Shown here one piece after another: positions 18,128 through 26,818 of a stretch of DNA of 64,000 bases (the stretch's first letter is position 1; each line of letters opens with the position of its first letter). Both the position numbers and the translations under genes were made by a program. A model generated the notes under the pieces. The model was not told the DNA's origin, did no database searches, and was given only the letters and a program-made list of their open reading frames with translations. The stretch is from an uncultured Pedobacter sp. (GTDB taxonomy: Bacteria; Bacteroidota; Bacteroidia; Sphingobacteriales; Sphingobacteriaceae), in contig NZ_CAJYOJ010000079.1 in NCBI RefSeq assembly GCF_913776295.1, positions 62,001 through 126,000 of the forward strand, given 5' to 3'.

Positions 18128-18527
18128 TTATTTTTTTTGGTGGTTCAATCAGTTCTTTTATCCCAAGGGTATCTACTTTTTTAGCAACCTCTGTTAATTT
18201 ACTTTTAAACATCAGGTCGGCTTTAAGTGATTTATACTCCCATCTTAATTCTTTTACTTCTTTATTTAATTTATCAATACGACGTACATTGTTTACCGCA
18301 AAATGGCTGTTGGCGATATAAATCATCCCCAAAAAAGCCAGAAAGCACAAATATGGCAAAGCATCGGTTGCCGCCTCTTTACTTACCAATCCATCATTAA
18401 AAAGCTTGCTGATAAAAGAATTGCTATCCATTTTCTCATCAGCAGTTTTTGGCTTCTTGGGCGCAGCTTTTAATTCCGGCTCAGGTCCAGCTTCCTCTTC
18501 TTCTATCTCCTCTCTAAACCTGTTCAT
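18105..18527 (-). CDS. FtsL-like cell division protein
   Basis: 140 aa. An acidic, Pro/Lys-rich cytoplasmic N-terminus (about 1-35) leads to a single membrane helix (about 60-75, LPYLCFLAFLGMIYIA) and then a periplasmic heptad-like stretch (VRRIDKLNKEVKELRWEYKS) able to form a coiled coil. Position between rsmH and ftsI, topology and size fit FtsL, whose sequence is poorly conserved. It would scaffold the FtsQ-FtsL-FtsB complex that activates FtsWI. The start overlaps the rsmH stop by 4 bases. The symbol is left blank because identity rests on context and topology. Confidence 0.8.
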   Translation of the reverse strand: MNRFREEIEEEEAGPEPELKAAPKKPKTADEKMDSNSFISKLFNDGLVSKEAATDALPYLCFLAFLGMIYIANSHFAVNNVRRIDKLNKEVKELRWEYKSLKADLMFKSKLTEVAKKVDTLGIKELIEPPKKIIVKSDEY

Positions 18528-19429
18528 ATTTTTTCTGCAATTCTAAGTTTCGCACTGCGGGCACGATTGTTTTGTGCAATCTCCTCATCCGTGGCTACAA
18601 TCGCTTTACGCGTAATTACATTAAAAGGCTTTTGCTGATTTCCGAAGAAATCTTTTTCTACCTCACCCTGAAATTTTCCTTTCGCCATGAAGTTTTTAAC
18701 CGGCCGGTCTTCCAATGAATGATAAGACATCACCACCAAATGGCCACCTGGCTTTAACACCTCAGCCGCTTGCTGTAAAAAATCTTCAAGCACCTGGATT
18801 TCTGCATTCACTTCTATCCTAAGCGCCTGAAAAACCTGCGCCAGGTATTTATTTTCTTTACCCTTTGGGATATAAGACGATATCGCCAATTTCAAACTAT
18901 TGATATCAGTGAAAGGCCGTTCCAAACGCGAGGTCACGATAGCACGCGCTAAAGATTTTGCATTTTTAACCTCGCCGTAAATTCCAAATATCTTGTGAAG
19001 CTTATCTTCAGAATAGGTATTCAGGATTTCAGCTGCCGTTAACTCCCGGTGCTGATCCATTCGCATATCCAAATCGGCGTTATGGCGGATGGAAAAACCA
19101 CGCTCAGGCACATCAAACTGATGGGAAGAAACCCCTAAATCAGCCAGAATACCATCAACCTGCCGGAAACCTTTCAAACGCAGATTATTCTTTAAAAAAC
19201 CAAAGTTCTGGTCGATAAAAATAAATCGATCATCTGCCGGAATATTAGCCTGCGCATCCGGATCCTGATCAAAAGCAATCAGCCTGCCTTTCGGGCCAAG
19301 ATGTTTTAAAATCTCTTTCGAATGACCGCCACCACCAAAGGTTACATCAACATAAACCCCATCAGGTTTAATATTTAAACCATCAATACAAGGCCGCAAC
19401 ATCACAGGCACATGGTAATTATTCTCCAT
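18524..19429 (-). CDS. rsmH: 16S rRNA (cytosine1402-N4)-methyltransferase RsmH (MraW)
   Basis: 301 aa SAM-dependent methyltransferase. YHVPVMLRPCIDGL at the N-terminus and DVTFGGGGHSKEIL (about 28-41, SAM site) are typical; ADLGVSSHQFDVPERGFSIR (about 96-115) is the central family signature, followed by LDMRMD. It ends with RSAKLRIAEKI, also diagnostic. Modifies C1402 in the ribosomal P site. Overlaps mraZ by 11 bases and the ftsL-like gene by 4. Confidence 0.97.
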   Translation of the reverse strand: MENNYHVPVMLRPCIDGLNIKPDGVYVDVTFGGGGHSKEILKHLGPKGRLIAFDQDPDAQANIPADDRFIFIDQNFGFLKNNLRLKGFRQVDGILADLGVSSHQFDVPERGFSIRHNADLDMRMDQHRELTAAEILNTYSEDKLHKIFGIYGEVKNAKSLARAIVTSRLERPFTDINSLKLAISSYIPKGKENKYLAQVFQALRIEVNAEIQVLEDFLQQAAEVLKPGGHLVVMSYHSLEDRPVKNFMAKGKFQGEVEKDFFGNQQKPFNVITRKAIVATDEEIAQNNRARSAKLRIAEKI

Positions 19430-19886
19430 CAGCTCCTCCTTTCTTATCGCCCATCACCTTTTGAGCAAGACTGGCGAAATTAGCCGGCACATCATCAAAA
19501 ATATCTTCGTATGATTTTTTGTCCCAAACCTCAATACGATCTAACTGACAAGCCAACACCAGATCACTACCGATACCCGCATAATCAACCAGCGATTTAG
19601 GTAAAAGCACCCGGCCGGCCGCATCAAGCGAAAGTTCGGTTGCCCCACGCGTAAAAGCCCTTACGAAAGCCCGGTTTTCCTGATCATAAATATTAAGCTT
19701 AGAAAGATCGGCCACAACAGCGTCCCAAACCTTCCTTGGATAGATAACCAGATTTTTTTCAAAACCACGGTTAATGATCAACCCTTCCTTCTCAGATTCA
19801 GGCAATTGTTTCTTAAGCGCAGCAGGCACCATAAGGCGGCCCTTTGCGTCAAGTTTACAATCGAATTCTCCTAAAAGTTGGGTCAT
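19419..19886 (-). CDS. mraZ: Transcriptional regulator MraZ
   Basis: 155 aa, two AbrB-like SpoVT/MraZ repeats: the first with GEFDCKLDAKGRLMVPAALK (about 6-25), the second with ATELSLDAAGRVLLPKSLVD (about 82-101). Each has the DAxGRxxxP core. MraZ forms rings that bind tandem boxes in front of its own operon and usually repress dcw transcription. It is the first gene of the cluster and lies 45 bases from a set of box-like direct repeats. Confidence 0.96.
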   Translation of the reverse strand: MTQLLGEFDCKLDAKGRLMVPAALKKQLPESEKEGLIINRGFEKNLVIYPRKVWDAVVADLSKLNIYDQENRAFVRAFTRGATELSLDAAGRVLLPKSLVDYAGIGSDLVLACQLDRIEVWDKKSYEDIFDDVPANFASLAQKVMGDKKGGADGE

Positions 19887-19895
19887 AGTGGTATC

Positions 19896-19971
19896 TACAC
19901 TTTTTATCTAGTGTAAAAGTAAATAGTTCTACCACTTTTTACCACTTTTTACCACAAAAAAGTTTTCCACA
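19896..19971 (-). promoter_or_regulatory. mraZ operator: dcw promoter region with three MraZ-box-like repeats and a DnaA-box-like word
   Basis: On the minus strand GTGGTAAAAA GTGGTAAAAA GTGGTAGAAC are three direct repeats with exact 10-bp spacing (CCAC cores on + at 19932, 19942, 19952). This spacing matches known MraZ boxes (TGGGN plus 5 bases in E. coli, AAAGTG-type in Mycoplasma). A -7-like TACTTTTA (19921 down to 19914) lies just downstream, and a further AAAAAGTGT lies near 19897. TTTTCCACA at 19963-19971 (+) fits the relaxed DnaA box. The geometry is seen; MraZ binding is inferred. Confidence 0.7.
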
Positions 19972-20246
19972 TCTTTTTTGTTACATTGATGGCTACCAAA
20001 TATAGTGACAAGAAGCACTCATACGCAATTAAAAACACATTAATAACTGATAATAAGCAGATTAAAAACAAACGATACAAAAGTGTCACGTTCGCCCATT
20101 TTTTACATTGAAATTTAAATAATACTAAAAATGAGCATCTTAATAACTTATTGATAACAAAAATCACCTCTATTTCAATACCAAATTTAAGTGGCGCTCC
20201 TCCTATTAATACGGCTTGTTAATACGGCTTGCATTTTCTTCATTTA
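19972..20246. other. Intergenic region between mraZ and pgk, no gene
   Basis: AT-rich and non-coding as far as I can see; the one open frame here (19949-20167, minus) has no family features. It contains an exact tandem duplication of the 13-mer TTAATACGGCTTG at 20206-20231. Confidence 0.5.
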
Positions 20247-20285
20247 AACAAAAAGGCCTTGCAGAGATCATCTGCAAGGCCCTTT
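20247..20285 (-). terminator. Rho-independent terminator after pgk
   Basis: Stem GGCCTTGCAGA (20255-20265) and TCTGCAAGGCC (20271-20281) with a 5-base loop, followed on the minus strand by TTTTTG. It starts 18 bases beyond the pgk stop. Confidence 0.88.
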
Positions 20286-20302
20286 AACATGGTTGTTATT
20301 TG

Positions 20303-21496
20303 TTATTCATTAATGGCTTTAACGCCTGGCAATTCCTTACCTTCCATATACTCAAGCAGGGCACCACCACCAGTAGAAACATAACTCACTTCATCTTCCA
20401 TACCGAATTTGGCAATCGCAGCAGCTGAATCGCCACCACCAATCAAAGAAAAAGCGCCATTATCTTTGGTTGCAGCCACTACCGCATCGGCAACGGCTTT
20501 AGTACCCACCTGGAAGCTTTCCATTTCGAAAACACCCATTGGTCCATTCCATAATAAGGTTTTAGAATTCTTGATTACATCCTGAAATAGTTCAGCCGTT
20601 TTAGGACCAATATCCAAGCCCATCCAATCGGCCGGGATATGACCTGCTGCAACATCTTGTTTAGCGGCATCGTTGGCAAATTTGTCTGCAATAACGGTAT
20701 CAATTGGTAAAATCAGGTTTACGCCTTTAGCTTTCGCTTTTTCGATCAGTTCTAAAGAAAGTTCCTGTTTATCAGCCTCTAACAACGAAGTACCAATTTC
20801 TCCACCTTGTGCTTTTGCAAATGTATAGGCCATACCGCCACCAATAATCAGGTTATCAACTTTTTCCAACAATTTCTCGATCAAAAGAATTTTATCAGAT
20901 ACTTTAGCACCACCCATAATTGCTGTGAAAGGTCTTTCGGCATGGTTCAGAATTTTCTCTGCATTTTCTACTTCCGAAGCCATCAAATAACCAAAGTATT
21001 TAGCATCTGGGAAAAACTGCGCGATAATTGAAGTTGAAGCATGTGCACGGTGTGCAGTACCGAATGCATCGTTAACATAAACATCGCCTAATTTTGATAA
21101 TTTCTCTGCAAAGGCTACATCACCTTTTTCTTCTTCTTTGTAAAAACGAAGGTTTTCTAACAATAACACTTCACCCGATTTTAAATCAGCCGCCTGTTTT
21201 ACTGCACTTTCGCCAATACAATCGTCGGCAAACTTAACGTCAACACCAATAAGAGCAGATAAATCAGATAAAATGTGTTTTAAAGAATATTTATCGGTAG
21301 GACCGTCTTTTGGGCGACCTAAATGAGACATCAAAATAACCGCGCCGCCATCTTTTAAAATTTTGCTGATGGTAGGCAATGCAGCCCTGATCCTTTTATC
21401 ATCGGTAATTTTAAATTCATCGTCTAAAGGCACGTTAAAATCAACCCTTATTAATGCTTTTTTATCTTTAAAGTCAAATTGGTCAATGGTGTTCAT
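20303..21496 (-). CDS. pgk: Phosphoglycerate kinase
   Basis: 397 aa, normal length. [15 protein letters not shown] (about 12-26, substrate-binding), [10 protein letters not shown] (about 54), [10 protein letters not shown] (about 107), GGAKVSDKI (about 194) and the C-terminal nucleotide site GGGDSAAAI (about 352) and [13 protein letters not shown] are all present. Catalyses the first ATP-yielding step of glycolysis in the cytoplasm. It is the second gene of a probable two-gene transcript with the GNAT gene, 6 bases apart, and ends at a strong terminator. Confidence 0.98.
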   Translation of the reverse strand: MNTIDQFDFKDKKALIRVDFNVPLDDEFKITDDKRIRAALPTISKILKDGGAVILMSHLGRPKDGPTDKYSLKHILSDLSALIGVDVKFADDCIGESAVKQAADLKSGEVLLLENLRFYKEEEKGDVAFAEKLSKLGDVYVNDAFGTAHRAHASTSIIAQFFPDAKYFGYLMASEVENAEKILNHAERPFTAIMGGAKVSDKILLIEKLLEKVDNLIIGGGMAYTFAKAQGGEIGTSLLEADKQELSLELIEKAKAKGVNLILPIDTVIADKFANDAAKQDVAAGHIPADWMGLDIGPKTAELFQDVIKNSKTLLWNGPMGVFEMESFQVGTKAVADAVVAATKDNGAFSLIGGGDSAAAIAKFGMEDEVSYVSTGGGALLEYMEGKELPGVKAINE

Positions 21497-21502
21497 GATT
21501 AA

Positions 21503-21940
21503 TTATTTTTGATTTAAGTTTAATTTCATTTCGTAATGGAAACCGATGCCAGGAATATCAAACTCCGGCGATTCGGTAGTGAAGCCGATTTTTTTATAAA
21601 AAGCTGCTGCTGTTGAGCGGGCATTGCACCATAAATAGTCGGTTTTATATTCTTTCAGATATTCGATAGCAAAGGTAACCAATGCCGCCCCGTATCCCCT
21701 GCCTTCTGCATTTGGATGTGTGGCCATTCCCCTTAACTGATAGCCTTCACCTTCTTCCGGAAAAAAATCATTGCGCATAAATGTAGCAACAGATTTAATT
21801 TCGCCATCCTTCAAGAATCCCAGATGAAAGGTATCATAGGCCAGGTCGCCTTCAAAAACGCAAGCTTCGAGTGGTTTGCCGTTCCTTAAAACCAGGCTTC
21901 TTAAAGGTAGAACTTCTTCAGGAAGGATAAATTTGACCAT
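21503..21940 (-). CDS. GNAT family N-acetyltransferase
   Basis: 145 aa, the size of a single GNAT domain. It has the acetyl-CoA motif A around LRGMATHPNAEGRGYGAALV (about 68-87, with the R/Q-x-x-G-x-G/A pattern RGYGAA) and a C-terminal ARSTAAAFYKKIGF (about 107-120), the usual motif B. The substrate is unknown. It precedes pgk by 6 bases, so expression with a glycolytic gene is likely, although a functional link is not evident. Confidence 0.88.
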   Translation of the reverse strand: MVKFILPEEVLPLRSLVLRNGKPLEACVFEGDLAYDTFHLGFLKDGEIKSVATFMRNDFFPEEGEGYQLRGMATHPNAEGRGYGAALVTFAIEYLKEYKTDYLWCNARSTAAAFYKKIGFTTESPEFDIPGIGFHYEMKLNLNQK

Positions 21941-22006
21941 CTTTTTTAATTATCATCAGCGACACCCAACCCGGGGTATTGCCCTTACTTTCACCGGAAA
22001 CGTTTG

Positions 22007-22014
22007 CAAAGTTA
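22007..22014 (-). promoter_or_regulatory. Candidate -7 promoter element for the GNAT-pgk transcript
   Basis: TAACTTTG on the minus strand matches the Bacteroidota -7 consensus TAnnTTTG exactly, in the context TTAACTTTGCA. It lies 67 bases before the GNAT start. No convincing -33 TTG at the right distance is visible. Confidence 0.5.
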
Positions 22015-22213
22015 AGAAAGCAATTGAAACGCTCTAATAATAATGCCAGAAACTACTATAATTTTGGTATAAACCCATTTCATCAAGGATTTCGAACAAA
22101 CATCATAAATACATATTGCAGCAAACAGACGTACGATTTACTTGTTGATTAATAAAGTCGGCATTGATAAAGTAACTTCTGCCGGTTGATGCTATAACTA
22201 ATCATTTATACAA

Positions 22214-22627
22214 GTGAGAGAAGAAAATATCAAAACAGCAGCCAGGGTATTACTTGGCGCGGGTTTAATAACTGCCGGAATCGGCCATCTAACTTTTGCC
22301 CGCAAGCCTTTCCAGGCACAGGTACCAGATTGGGTACCGCTAAAAAAAGACGATACCGTTGTATATTCGGGTTTCGTCGAAATTGCGCTGGGCACCGCAC
22401 TGGTATTGGCTCCTGAAAAGCATCAGGCGTTGATTGGCAAAATTGCCGCAGGCTTATTTGTTGGCGTTTTCCCAGGGAATATAGCTCAGTACAAACATAA
22501 GCGCAGCGCATTCGGGCTTAATACAGACAGTAAGCGCCTGTTACGCTTATTTTTTCAGCCTATGCTTGTTTATTGGGCGTTAAAATCAACTCAAAGGCCA
22601 TCGATTAATTTACAGAAAGCGCACTGA
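22214..22627 (+). CDS. DoxX-like small membrane protein
   Basis: 137 aa with three to four predicted membrane segments (about 8-26, 48-66, 76-92, 111-122). The GLITAGIGHLTFARKPFQAQ stretch (about 17-36) followed by PDW resembles DoxX/DUF4267-type proteins, in which a GxxHF-like motif follows the first helix. Function unknown. It stands alone and runs convergently into the GAPDH gene, the two 3' ends overlapping by 23 bases (22605-22627). Confidence 0.6.
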   Translation: MREENIKTAARVLLGAGLITAGIGHLTFARKPFQAQVPDWVPLKKDDTVVYSGFVEIALGTALVLAPEKHQALIGKIAAGLFVGVFPGNIAQYKHKRSAFGLNTDSKRLLRLFFQPMLVYWALKSTQRPSINLQKAH

Positions 22628-23600
22628 TTTTTTTCACCACATCGATTAAACGACTGCTATAACCGTATTCATTATCATACCAACCCACCACTTTAACCAG
22701 ATCACCAACAATTGAGGTTAATAGCGAATCGAATATGCAAGAATGAGGATTATCAATAATATCGATAGAAACAATGGGATCTTCTGTGAACTGAAGAAGA
22801 CCTTTCAATTCATTTTCGGCAGCATATTTAAAAGCTGAATTAATTTCTTCGATGGTGGCTTTTTTCTTTAACAGACAGGTAAAATCGGTTAAAGATCCGT
22901 TTAAAACCGGAACCCTGATTCCTGCGCCACCCAAACGGCCATCTAATTCGGGAAAAATATGGGTGATGGCTTTTGCTGCGCCCGTTGTAGTAGGGATGAT
23001 GGAAGATGAGGCTGCCCTTGCCCTACGCAAATCTTTGTGGTTGGCATCATGCAGATTCTGATCGCCGGTCATGGAGTGGATGGTCGTAATATAACCCTCT
23101 TCTACGCCCCAGTTATCGTTCAAAATTTTAATCATCGGGGCAATATTATTGGTTGTACAGCTTGCGTTCGACAATATTGTACTGGTTAAATCAATGTGAT
23201 CGTCATTTACGCCCAATACTACCATCGGAATATCATCGGCAGCCGGGGCAGAAATCAGTACCTGTTTCGCACCTGAAGCAATATGTTTTTCGGCTGACGA
23301 TCTGGTCAGGTTTCTGCCTGTACAGTCAATAACCAGATCAACACGCAATGCCGCCCATGGCAATTCATCAGCCGATGCAATTGCAAAAACCGGAATCGAC
23401 AGGTCATCAATCGCCAGCACATCGGGCTTAGCAGAAACATGGCCTGCAAAAATACCATGAACACTATCATATTTAAACAAATGTGCCATTGTTCTGGCAT
23501 CTGCCAGATCGTTAATGGCCACTACCTCAAAACCTTCGGCCATTGCCAAGCGTAAAAATGTTCTTCCTATTCTACCAAAACCATTTATTGCCAGCCTCAT
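22605..23600 (-). CDS. gap: Type I glyceraldehyde-3-phosphate dehydrogenase
   Basis: 331 aa. Starts with the Rossmann motif INGFGRIGRTFLR (about 5-17). The catalytic cysteine is in SNASCTTNN (Cys about 148) and the catalytic base in TTIHSMTGDQ (His about 175). The C-terminal WYDNEYGYSSRL is diagnostic. AIND after the second strand suggests NAD use. Phosphorylating GAPDH of glycolysis/gluconeogenesis. It has its own likely promoter and is separated from pgk by about 2 kb. The sequence looks like a regular, not degraded, copy; whether the genome has another is unknown. Confidence 0.95.
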   Translation of the reverse strand: MRLAINGFGRIGRTFLRLAMAEGFEVVAINDLADARTMAHLFKYDSVHGIFAGHVSAKPDVLAIDDLSIPVFAIASADELPWAALRVDLVIDCTGRNLTRSSAEKHIASGAKQVLISAPAADDIPMVVLGVNDDHIDLTSTILSNASCTTNNIAPMIKILNDNWGVEEGYITTIHSMTGDQNLHDANHKDLRRARAASSSIIPTTTGAAKAITHIFPELDGRLGGAGIRVPVLNGSLTDFTCLLKKKATIEEINSAFKYAAENELKGLLQFTEDPIVSIDIIDNPHSCIFDSLLTSIVGDLVKVVGWYDNEYGYSSRLIDVVKKISALSVN

Positions 23601-23620
23601 GATTATAAAAAATTAGAGCG

Positions 23621-23628
23621 CAAAATTA
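23621..23628 (-). promoter_or_regulatory. Candidate -7 promoter element for gap
   Basis: TAATTTTG on the minus strand fits TAnnTTTG and is centred about 24 bases before the gap start, leaving a short leader. No clear -33 element is visible. Confidence 0.5.
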
Positions 23629-23720
23629 GTATTAATTTGCCATTATGAAAGTGGGTATGTCAGAAGATGGAGATGGGATGATAATAATAAGCAGCCAGGC
23701 AGCAACTACTTACATTCTGT

Positions 23721-24818
23721 TTAGGCAGAACCCGAAATTAACGACTTTTTCTTTTTTTGCAGGATTAAGGTAAGTAACGTATTAAACATTACACAAAGAC
23801 CAATGATGAGAAAAATGAGCATAAAATTCCCAAAATGCTGGAGCACAATCGTAGATGCAATAATGGCAAGGTTAAATGCAGCAGTAGAAAGTACGATCCA
23901 GCTGGGCTTAAGTCCCAATCGCTCTAAACGATGATGGATATGGTTGCGGTCTCCTTTAAAAGGCGAACGCCCCTTTAGAATACGAATGGTAAATACCCTT
24001 AAAGAGTCGAAGATCGGTACAATGAGTATAGCTACTGCTATTGCAGGTGCCGAATAAAAGGCCGGTTTACTTCCCGGCGTAAATTTATTGAACTCGATAA
24101 ACTTAATGGCCAGTGCAGCAGAAATAAGCCCGATAATAAGTGCGCCGGTATCGCCCATAAATATTTTGGCAGGAAACCAATTGTACTTTAAAAAGCCTGC
24201 AATAGCACCAGCAAGGGCAAAGGCAATAAATGCATAGGCAACCTCCCCCATCGATGAAAACAAAACGCCGAATATCAGACTTGTTAATATGCCAATTCCG
24301 CCCGCCAAACCATCTATGCCATCAATCAGATTAAAGGCATTATTTAGGAAAATAATCAACGCAATCGAAAAAAGACTTCCCCACAGCGGCACCATATCGC
24401 CTATGCCCAATACCCCGTACAAGCTTGTTAAACGAAAAGCACCAAAAAATACCAGAATAAAGGCTACTACAATTTGTAGCGTAAATTTTGTATTGGTGTT
24501 GGTGCCGTAAACATCGTCTTTTAGCCCAAGCGCCGAGAGGATGATACAGCTTGCGATTAAAAAATTGGCCTCTTTAAAATTGATTATGGCTGAAAAAAGC
24601 AGGATGCTCACCGTAAAGCTACCTACAATAGCCAGGCCACCTAAACGGGATATATTCCGTTTATGGCTTTTACGGTAAAGATCGTTTTTATCAAAAAGAC
24701 CATATTTCAGCGAAGTATAAATTATACTTGGAATACTGATAACCACAATGGAAAAGGCCAGAATAAATATGGCTGTATAGAAGTAGTGTGGGTTTGTATT
24801 CAGAATATTCTTAAGCAA
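23721..24818 (-). CDS. Undecaprenyl-phosphate sugar-1-phosphate transferase (WecA/MraY family)
   Basis: 365 aa, about ten membrane helices. Family motifs: SRLGGLAIVG (about 51), ALGLKDDVYGTN (about 96-107, Mg-binding DD), NNAFNLIDGIDGLAGGIG (about 160-177), KIFMGDTGALIIGL (about 217), and RNHIHHRLERLGL (about 290), the HIHHR motif of WecA-type enzymes. It would start glycan synthesis by moving a HexNAc-1-phosphate to the lipid carrier on the inner membrane. Most likely the initiating enzyme of the polysaccharide locus that follows, although it is transcribed away from it. Confidence 0.9.
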   Translation of the reverse strand: MLKNILNTNPHYFYTAIFILAFSIVVISIPSIIYTSLKYGLFDKNDLYRKSHKRNISRLGGLAIVGSFTVSILLFSAIINFKEANFLIASCIILSALGLKDDVYGTNTNTKFTLQIVVAFILVFFGAFRLTSLYGVLGIGDMVPLWGSLFSIALIIFLNNAFNLIDGIDGLAGGIGILTSLIFGVLFSSMGEVAYAFIAFALAGAIAGFLKYNWFPAKIFMGDTGALIIGLISAALAIKFIEFNKFTPGSKPAFYSAPAIAVAILIVPIFDSLRVFTIRILKGRSPFKGDRNHIHHRLERLGLKPSWIVLSTAAFNLAIIASTIVLQHFGNFMLIFLIIGLCVMFNTLLTLILQKKKKSLISGSA

Positions 24819-24837
24819 AACGTTATGACTTGGTAAA

Positions 24838-24845
24838 CAAATATA
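24838..24845 (-). promoter_or_regulatory. Candidate -7 promoter element for the WecA-like gene
   Basis: TATATTTG on the minus strand fits TAnnTTTG, 19 bases before the start at 24818. No good -33 element is seen. Confidence 0.4.
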
Positions 24846-24927
24846 AACAATGTACCCATAAAAATCAGTGTTGACAGATCTTTAACTTGACATAAATCAA
24901 CGATATGGAAGAGGTCCTCAATAAAGA

Positions 24928-25668
24928 TTAAAACTGGCTGATTTTGCTCAACTTTTTCCTCATCACAGCGAAAAGCGGATAAGGAATTTTATTTCTTTTA
25001 AGGGCCTTATAATCATTAACAAAGGCAGCTAACCTGCTCCTTAAAGAATGGTTACTTATACCACCTGTACGCATGTTTACCATTAAGATTGGCAAATATA
25101 CCGCCAAGATTTTATGGGTAAAAAAGTATCTTAAGATTAATTCATAATCTGCGGCGGTACCTAAATCCAGGGCATAATCTCCATTTACCCCAAACAACGA
25201 TCTTTTCAGATAAAGAGTGGGGTGAGCGGGCATCCAGCCTTTTTTAAGATCTGCATAGGTATTCTGTTTTGATTTCCACGTTCTGATAATGCTATTTGCG
25301 GTAGGATGGATGTAATTGAGGTCGCCATAAAGTCCATCTATCTCTGGCCGGTCGATAAAGGTTTTGGCTACAGCTGCCAGTACATGGGCATCAGCAAACA
25401 GATCATCGGCATTTAAAATCCCAACCACCTCTCCTGTTGCATTCCGGATTCCTTTATTTATGGCATCATATAAACCCTTATCTTTTTCTGAAACGAAGTA
25501 ATCAATGACAGATCGGTTTTCCTGGATAATCTGCAATGTCCCGTCTGTCGAGCCTCCATCAATTACAATATATTCTATATCAGTATAGGTTTGTTCCTTT
25601 ACAGAATTAAAACATTCCTGCAAATAGGTTTCTGCATTGTAAACAACTGTAATAAGGGATATTTTCAT
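24928..25668 (-). CDS. Glycosyltransferase family 2
   Basis: 246 aa GT-A enzyme. ISLITVVYNAETYLQECFNS (about 3-22) opens the nucleotide-sugar fold, IVIDGGSTDGTLQII (about 34-48) follows, and LNADDLFAD (about 84-92) supplies the metal-binding DxD. AAVAKTF.. and the C-terminal half match WcaA/RfbG-like transferases that act on an early sugar (the region IRTWKSKQ, GWMPAHPTLYLKRS is typical). It lies upstream of the WecA-like gene on the same strand and may add the second sugar. Donor and acceptor unknown. Confidence 0.88.
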   Translation of the reverse strand: MKISLITVVYNAETYLQECFNSVKEQTYTDIEYIVIDGGSTDGTLQIIQENRSVIDYFVSEKDKGLYDAINKGIRNATGEVVGILNADDLFADAHVLAAVAKTFIDRPEIDGLYGDLNYIHPTANSIIRTWKSKQNTYADLKKGWMPAHPTLYLKRSLFGVNGDYALDLGTAADYELILRYFFTHKILAVYLPILMVNMRTGGISNHSLRSRLAAFVNDYKALKRNKIPYPLFAVMRKKLSKISQF

Positions 25669-25788
25669 GATTAACCAGGATTTGCAGTGCTTTCAGGATC
25701 AAAAATCTAAACCCCGGTAAATATAAAAATTAAGGGACAATACGCAGAGATAATCTGTAGGAAAGCACTAAATAAAACAGCCTAAAGT

Positions 25789-26169
25789 TTACTCTTTTTT
25801 TCTGATCAGGAATATACCGAAAAGACTGGCAGCTGCACCAAAAAGCCAGGTTTGGTCGTCGAGGTCGCATTCCACCATCGTAAATATTCCCTCTCGTCCG
25901 TTAACAGTTGTTCCACCAACGCATAACAGCCCTACTGCATTTATAGTACCGAAACACACACTACAGGGTACAGTTGAGGCAGATGTCCAACTGCAATAAT
26001 TACTAGAAAGTGATGCTGAAGAAGAACTACTATAAAGTTTAAGTCCTGCCAATTCAGTATAGCTAGTATAAACTTTATTATCAGGCAATAAACAGCCAGA
26101 AGCTGAACCCTGAGCAAAAGCAATTAAAGAGATTAACATAGTTACCAAAAAGATGCACAGTAATTTCAT
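25789..26169 (-). CDS. Small secreted Cys-containing protein with exosortase-type C-terminal signal (paralog A)
   Basis: 126 aa. Signal peptide (about 1-19, IFLVTMLISLIAFAQG), then ASGCLLPDNKVYTSY, a Ser-rich middle and a C-x-x-C pair (PCSVC, about 69-73). The C-terminus is VECDLDDQTW, a hydrophobic helix (LFGAAASLFGIFLI) and the basic tail RKKE. That is the three-part architecture of exosortase/PEP-CTERM-like substrates: short motif, one membrane helix, basic end. Two intact relatives and a decayed one lie within 2.3 kb. Not a family I know by name. Proposed as a target of the exosortase at 55347-55928. Confidence 0.75.
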   Translation of the reverse strand: MKLLCIFLVTMLISLIAFAQGSASGCLLPDNKVYTSYTELAGLKLYSSSSSASLSSNYCSWTSASTVPCSVCFGTINAVGLLCVGGTTVNGREGIFTMVECDLDDQTWLFGAAASLFGIFLIRKKE

Positions 26170-26328
26170 GTATCAGCAATAGGATACACGAATTTACTTT
26201 ACTTACTAACTACAAACTACGTTCTTTTTGTTCAATTCTTAAAGTTGATATGGCAATAATTAGAAATTAATTTCTTAGCAGTATATCAGTTATTGCTAGA
26301 CAATACTCAATATAATGAGTTGGGATTA

Positions 26329-26778
26329 TTAAACATCCATCAGTTTAGATTTTTTTATTACGAAAAAGCCGTAAAAGCCACAAACAGCTAAAAGATAATA
26401 CAAAGAGCTATCTAATGGCAAATTTTCGGCAGCACATTTTTGTTTAATTATGGTAACAGATCCACCTGTTGAAGCAACTGAGCCATCATTATTATAGGCA
26501 ATGCAATTTTCTCTTGAGCCAGAAGTAGAGTGATCATAATAATACGTTCCACAAGCCAAACCTGAACTATCAGACCAGTTGCTCATGGAAGTTGGTGTGC
26601 CATTGAAAGACCTTACAGTATGAGAATATGGCGCATAATAAACATAACCAAGATCATTTGGATAAAATGTGGTATCACCATTAATAGCGCAACCTGTTAT
26701 GTCAGCATAAGATTTAAAGCTACAGAACGAAAGAAATAAAATAATACAAATCGAATAATAAAACTTCATAAAAAACAT
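26329..26778 (-). CDS. Small secreted protein with exosortase-type C-terminal signal (paralog B)
   Basis: 149 aa. Signal peptide (about 1-26) ending near SYADITGC; a Tyr/Ser/Asn-rich body with ACGTYYYD; and the C-terminal block CAAENLPLDSSLYYLL, a membrane helix (AVCGFYGFFVI) and the basic tail KKSK. The PLD motif, helix and basic end line up with paralogs A and D. Start: the first ATG gives MFFMKFYY; the second (MKFYY, three codons on) is equally plausible. Function unknown; likely surface-anchored or glycosylated after processing, by analogy with exosortase systems. Confidence 0.72.
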   Translation of the reverse strand: MFFMKFYYSICIILFLSFCSFKSYADITGCAINGDTTFYPNDLGYVYYAPYSHTVRSFNGTPTSMSNWSDSSGLACGTYYYDHSTSGSRENCIAYNNDGSVASTGGSVTIIKQKCAAENLPLDSSLYYLLAVCGFYGFFVIKKSKLMDV

Positions 26779-26797
26779 ATTTAGTATTTTTTATACT

Positions 26798-26818
26798 ACA
26801 ATATTTTGCAAATATTGT
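26798..26818. promoter_or_regulatory. Palindrome upstream of paralog B
   Basis: ACAATATTT TGC AAATATTGT: 9-base perfect arms with a 3-base centre, 20 bases before the gene start at 26778. It could be an operator. No U-tract follows on either strand. Confidence 0.4.

Noticed and set aside
20192-20203. Shared 12-mer TGGCGCTCCTCC at about 20192 and about 59590
   Set aside because: A single shared 12-mer is expected by chance many times in 64 kb; flanks do not match.
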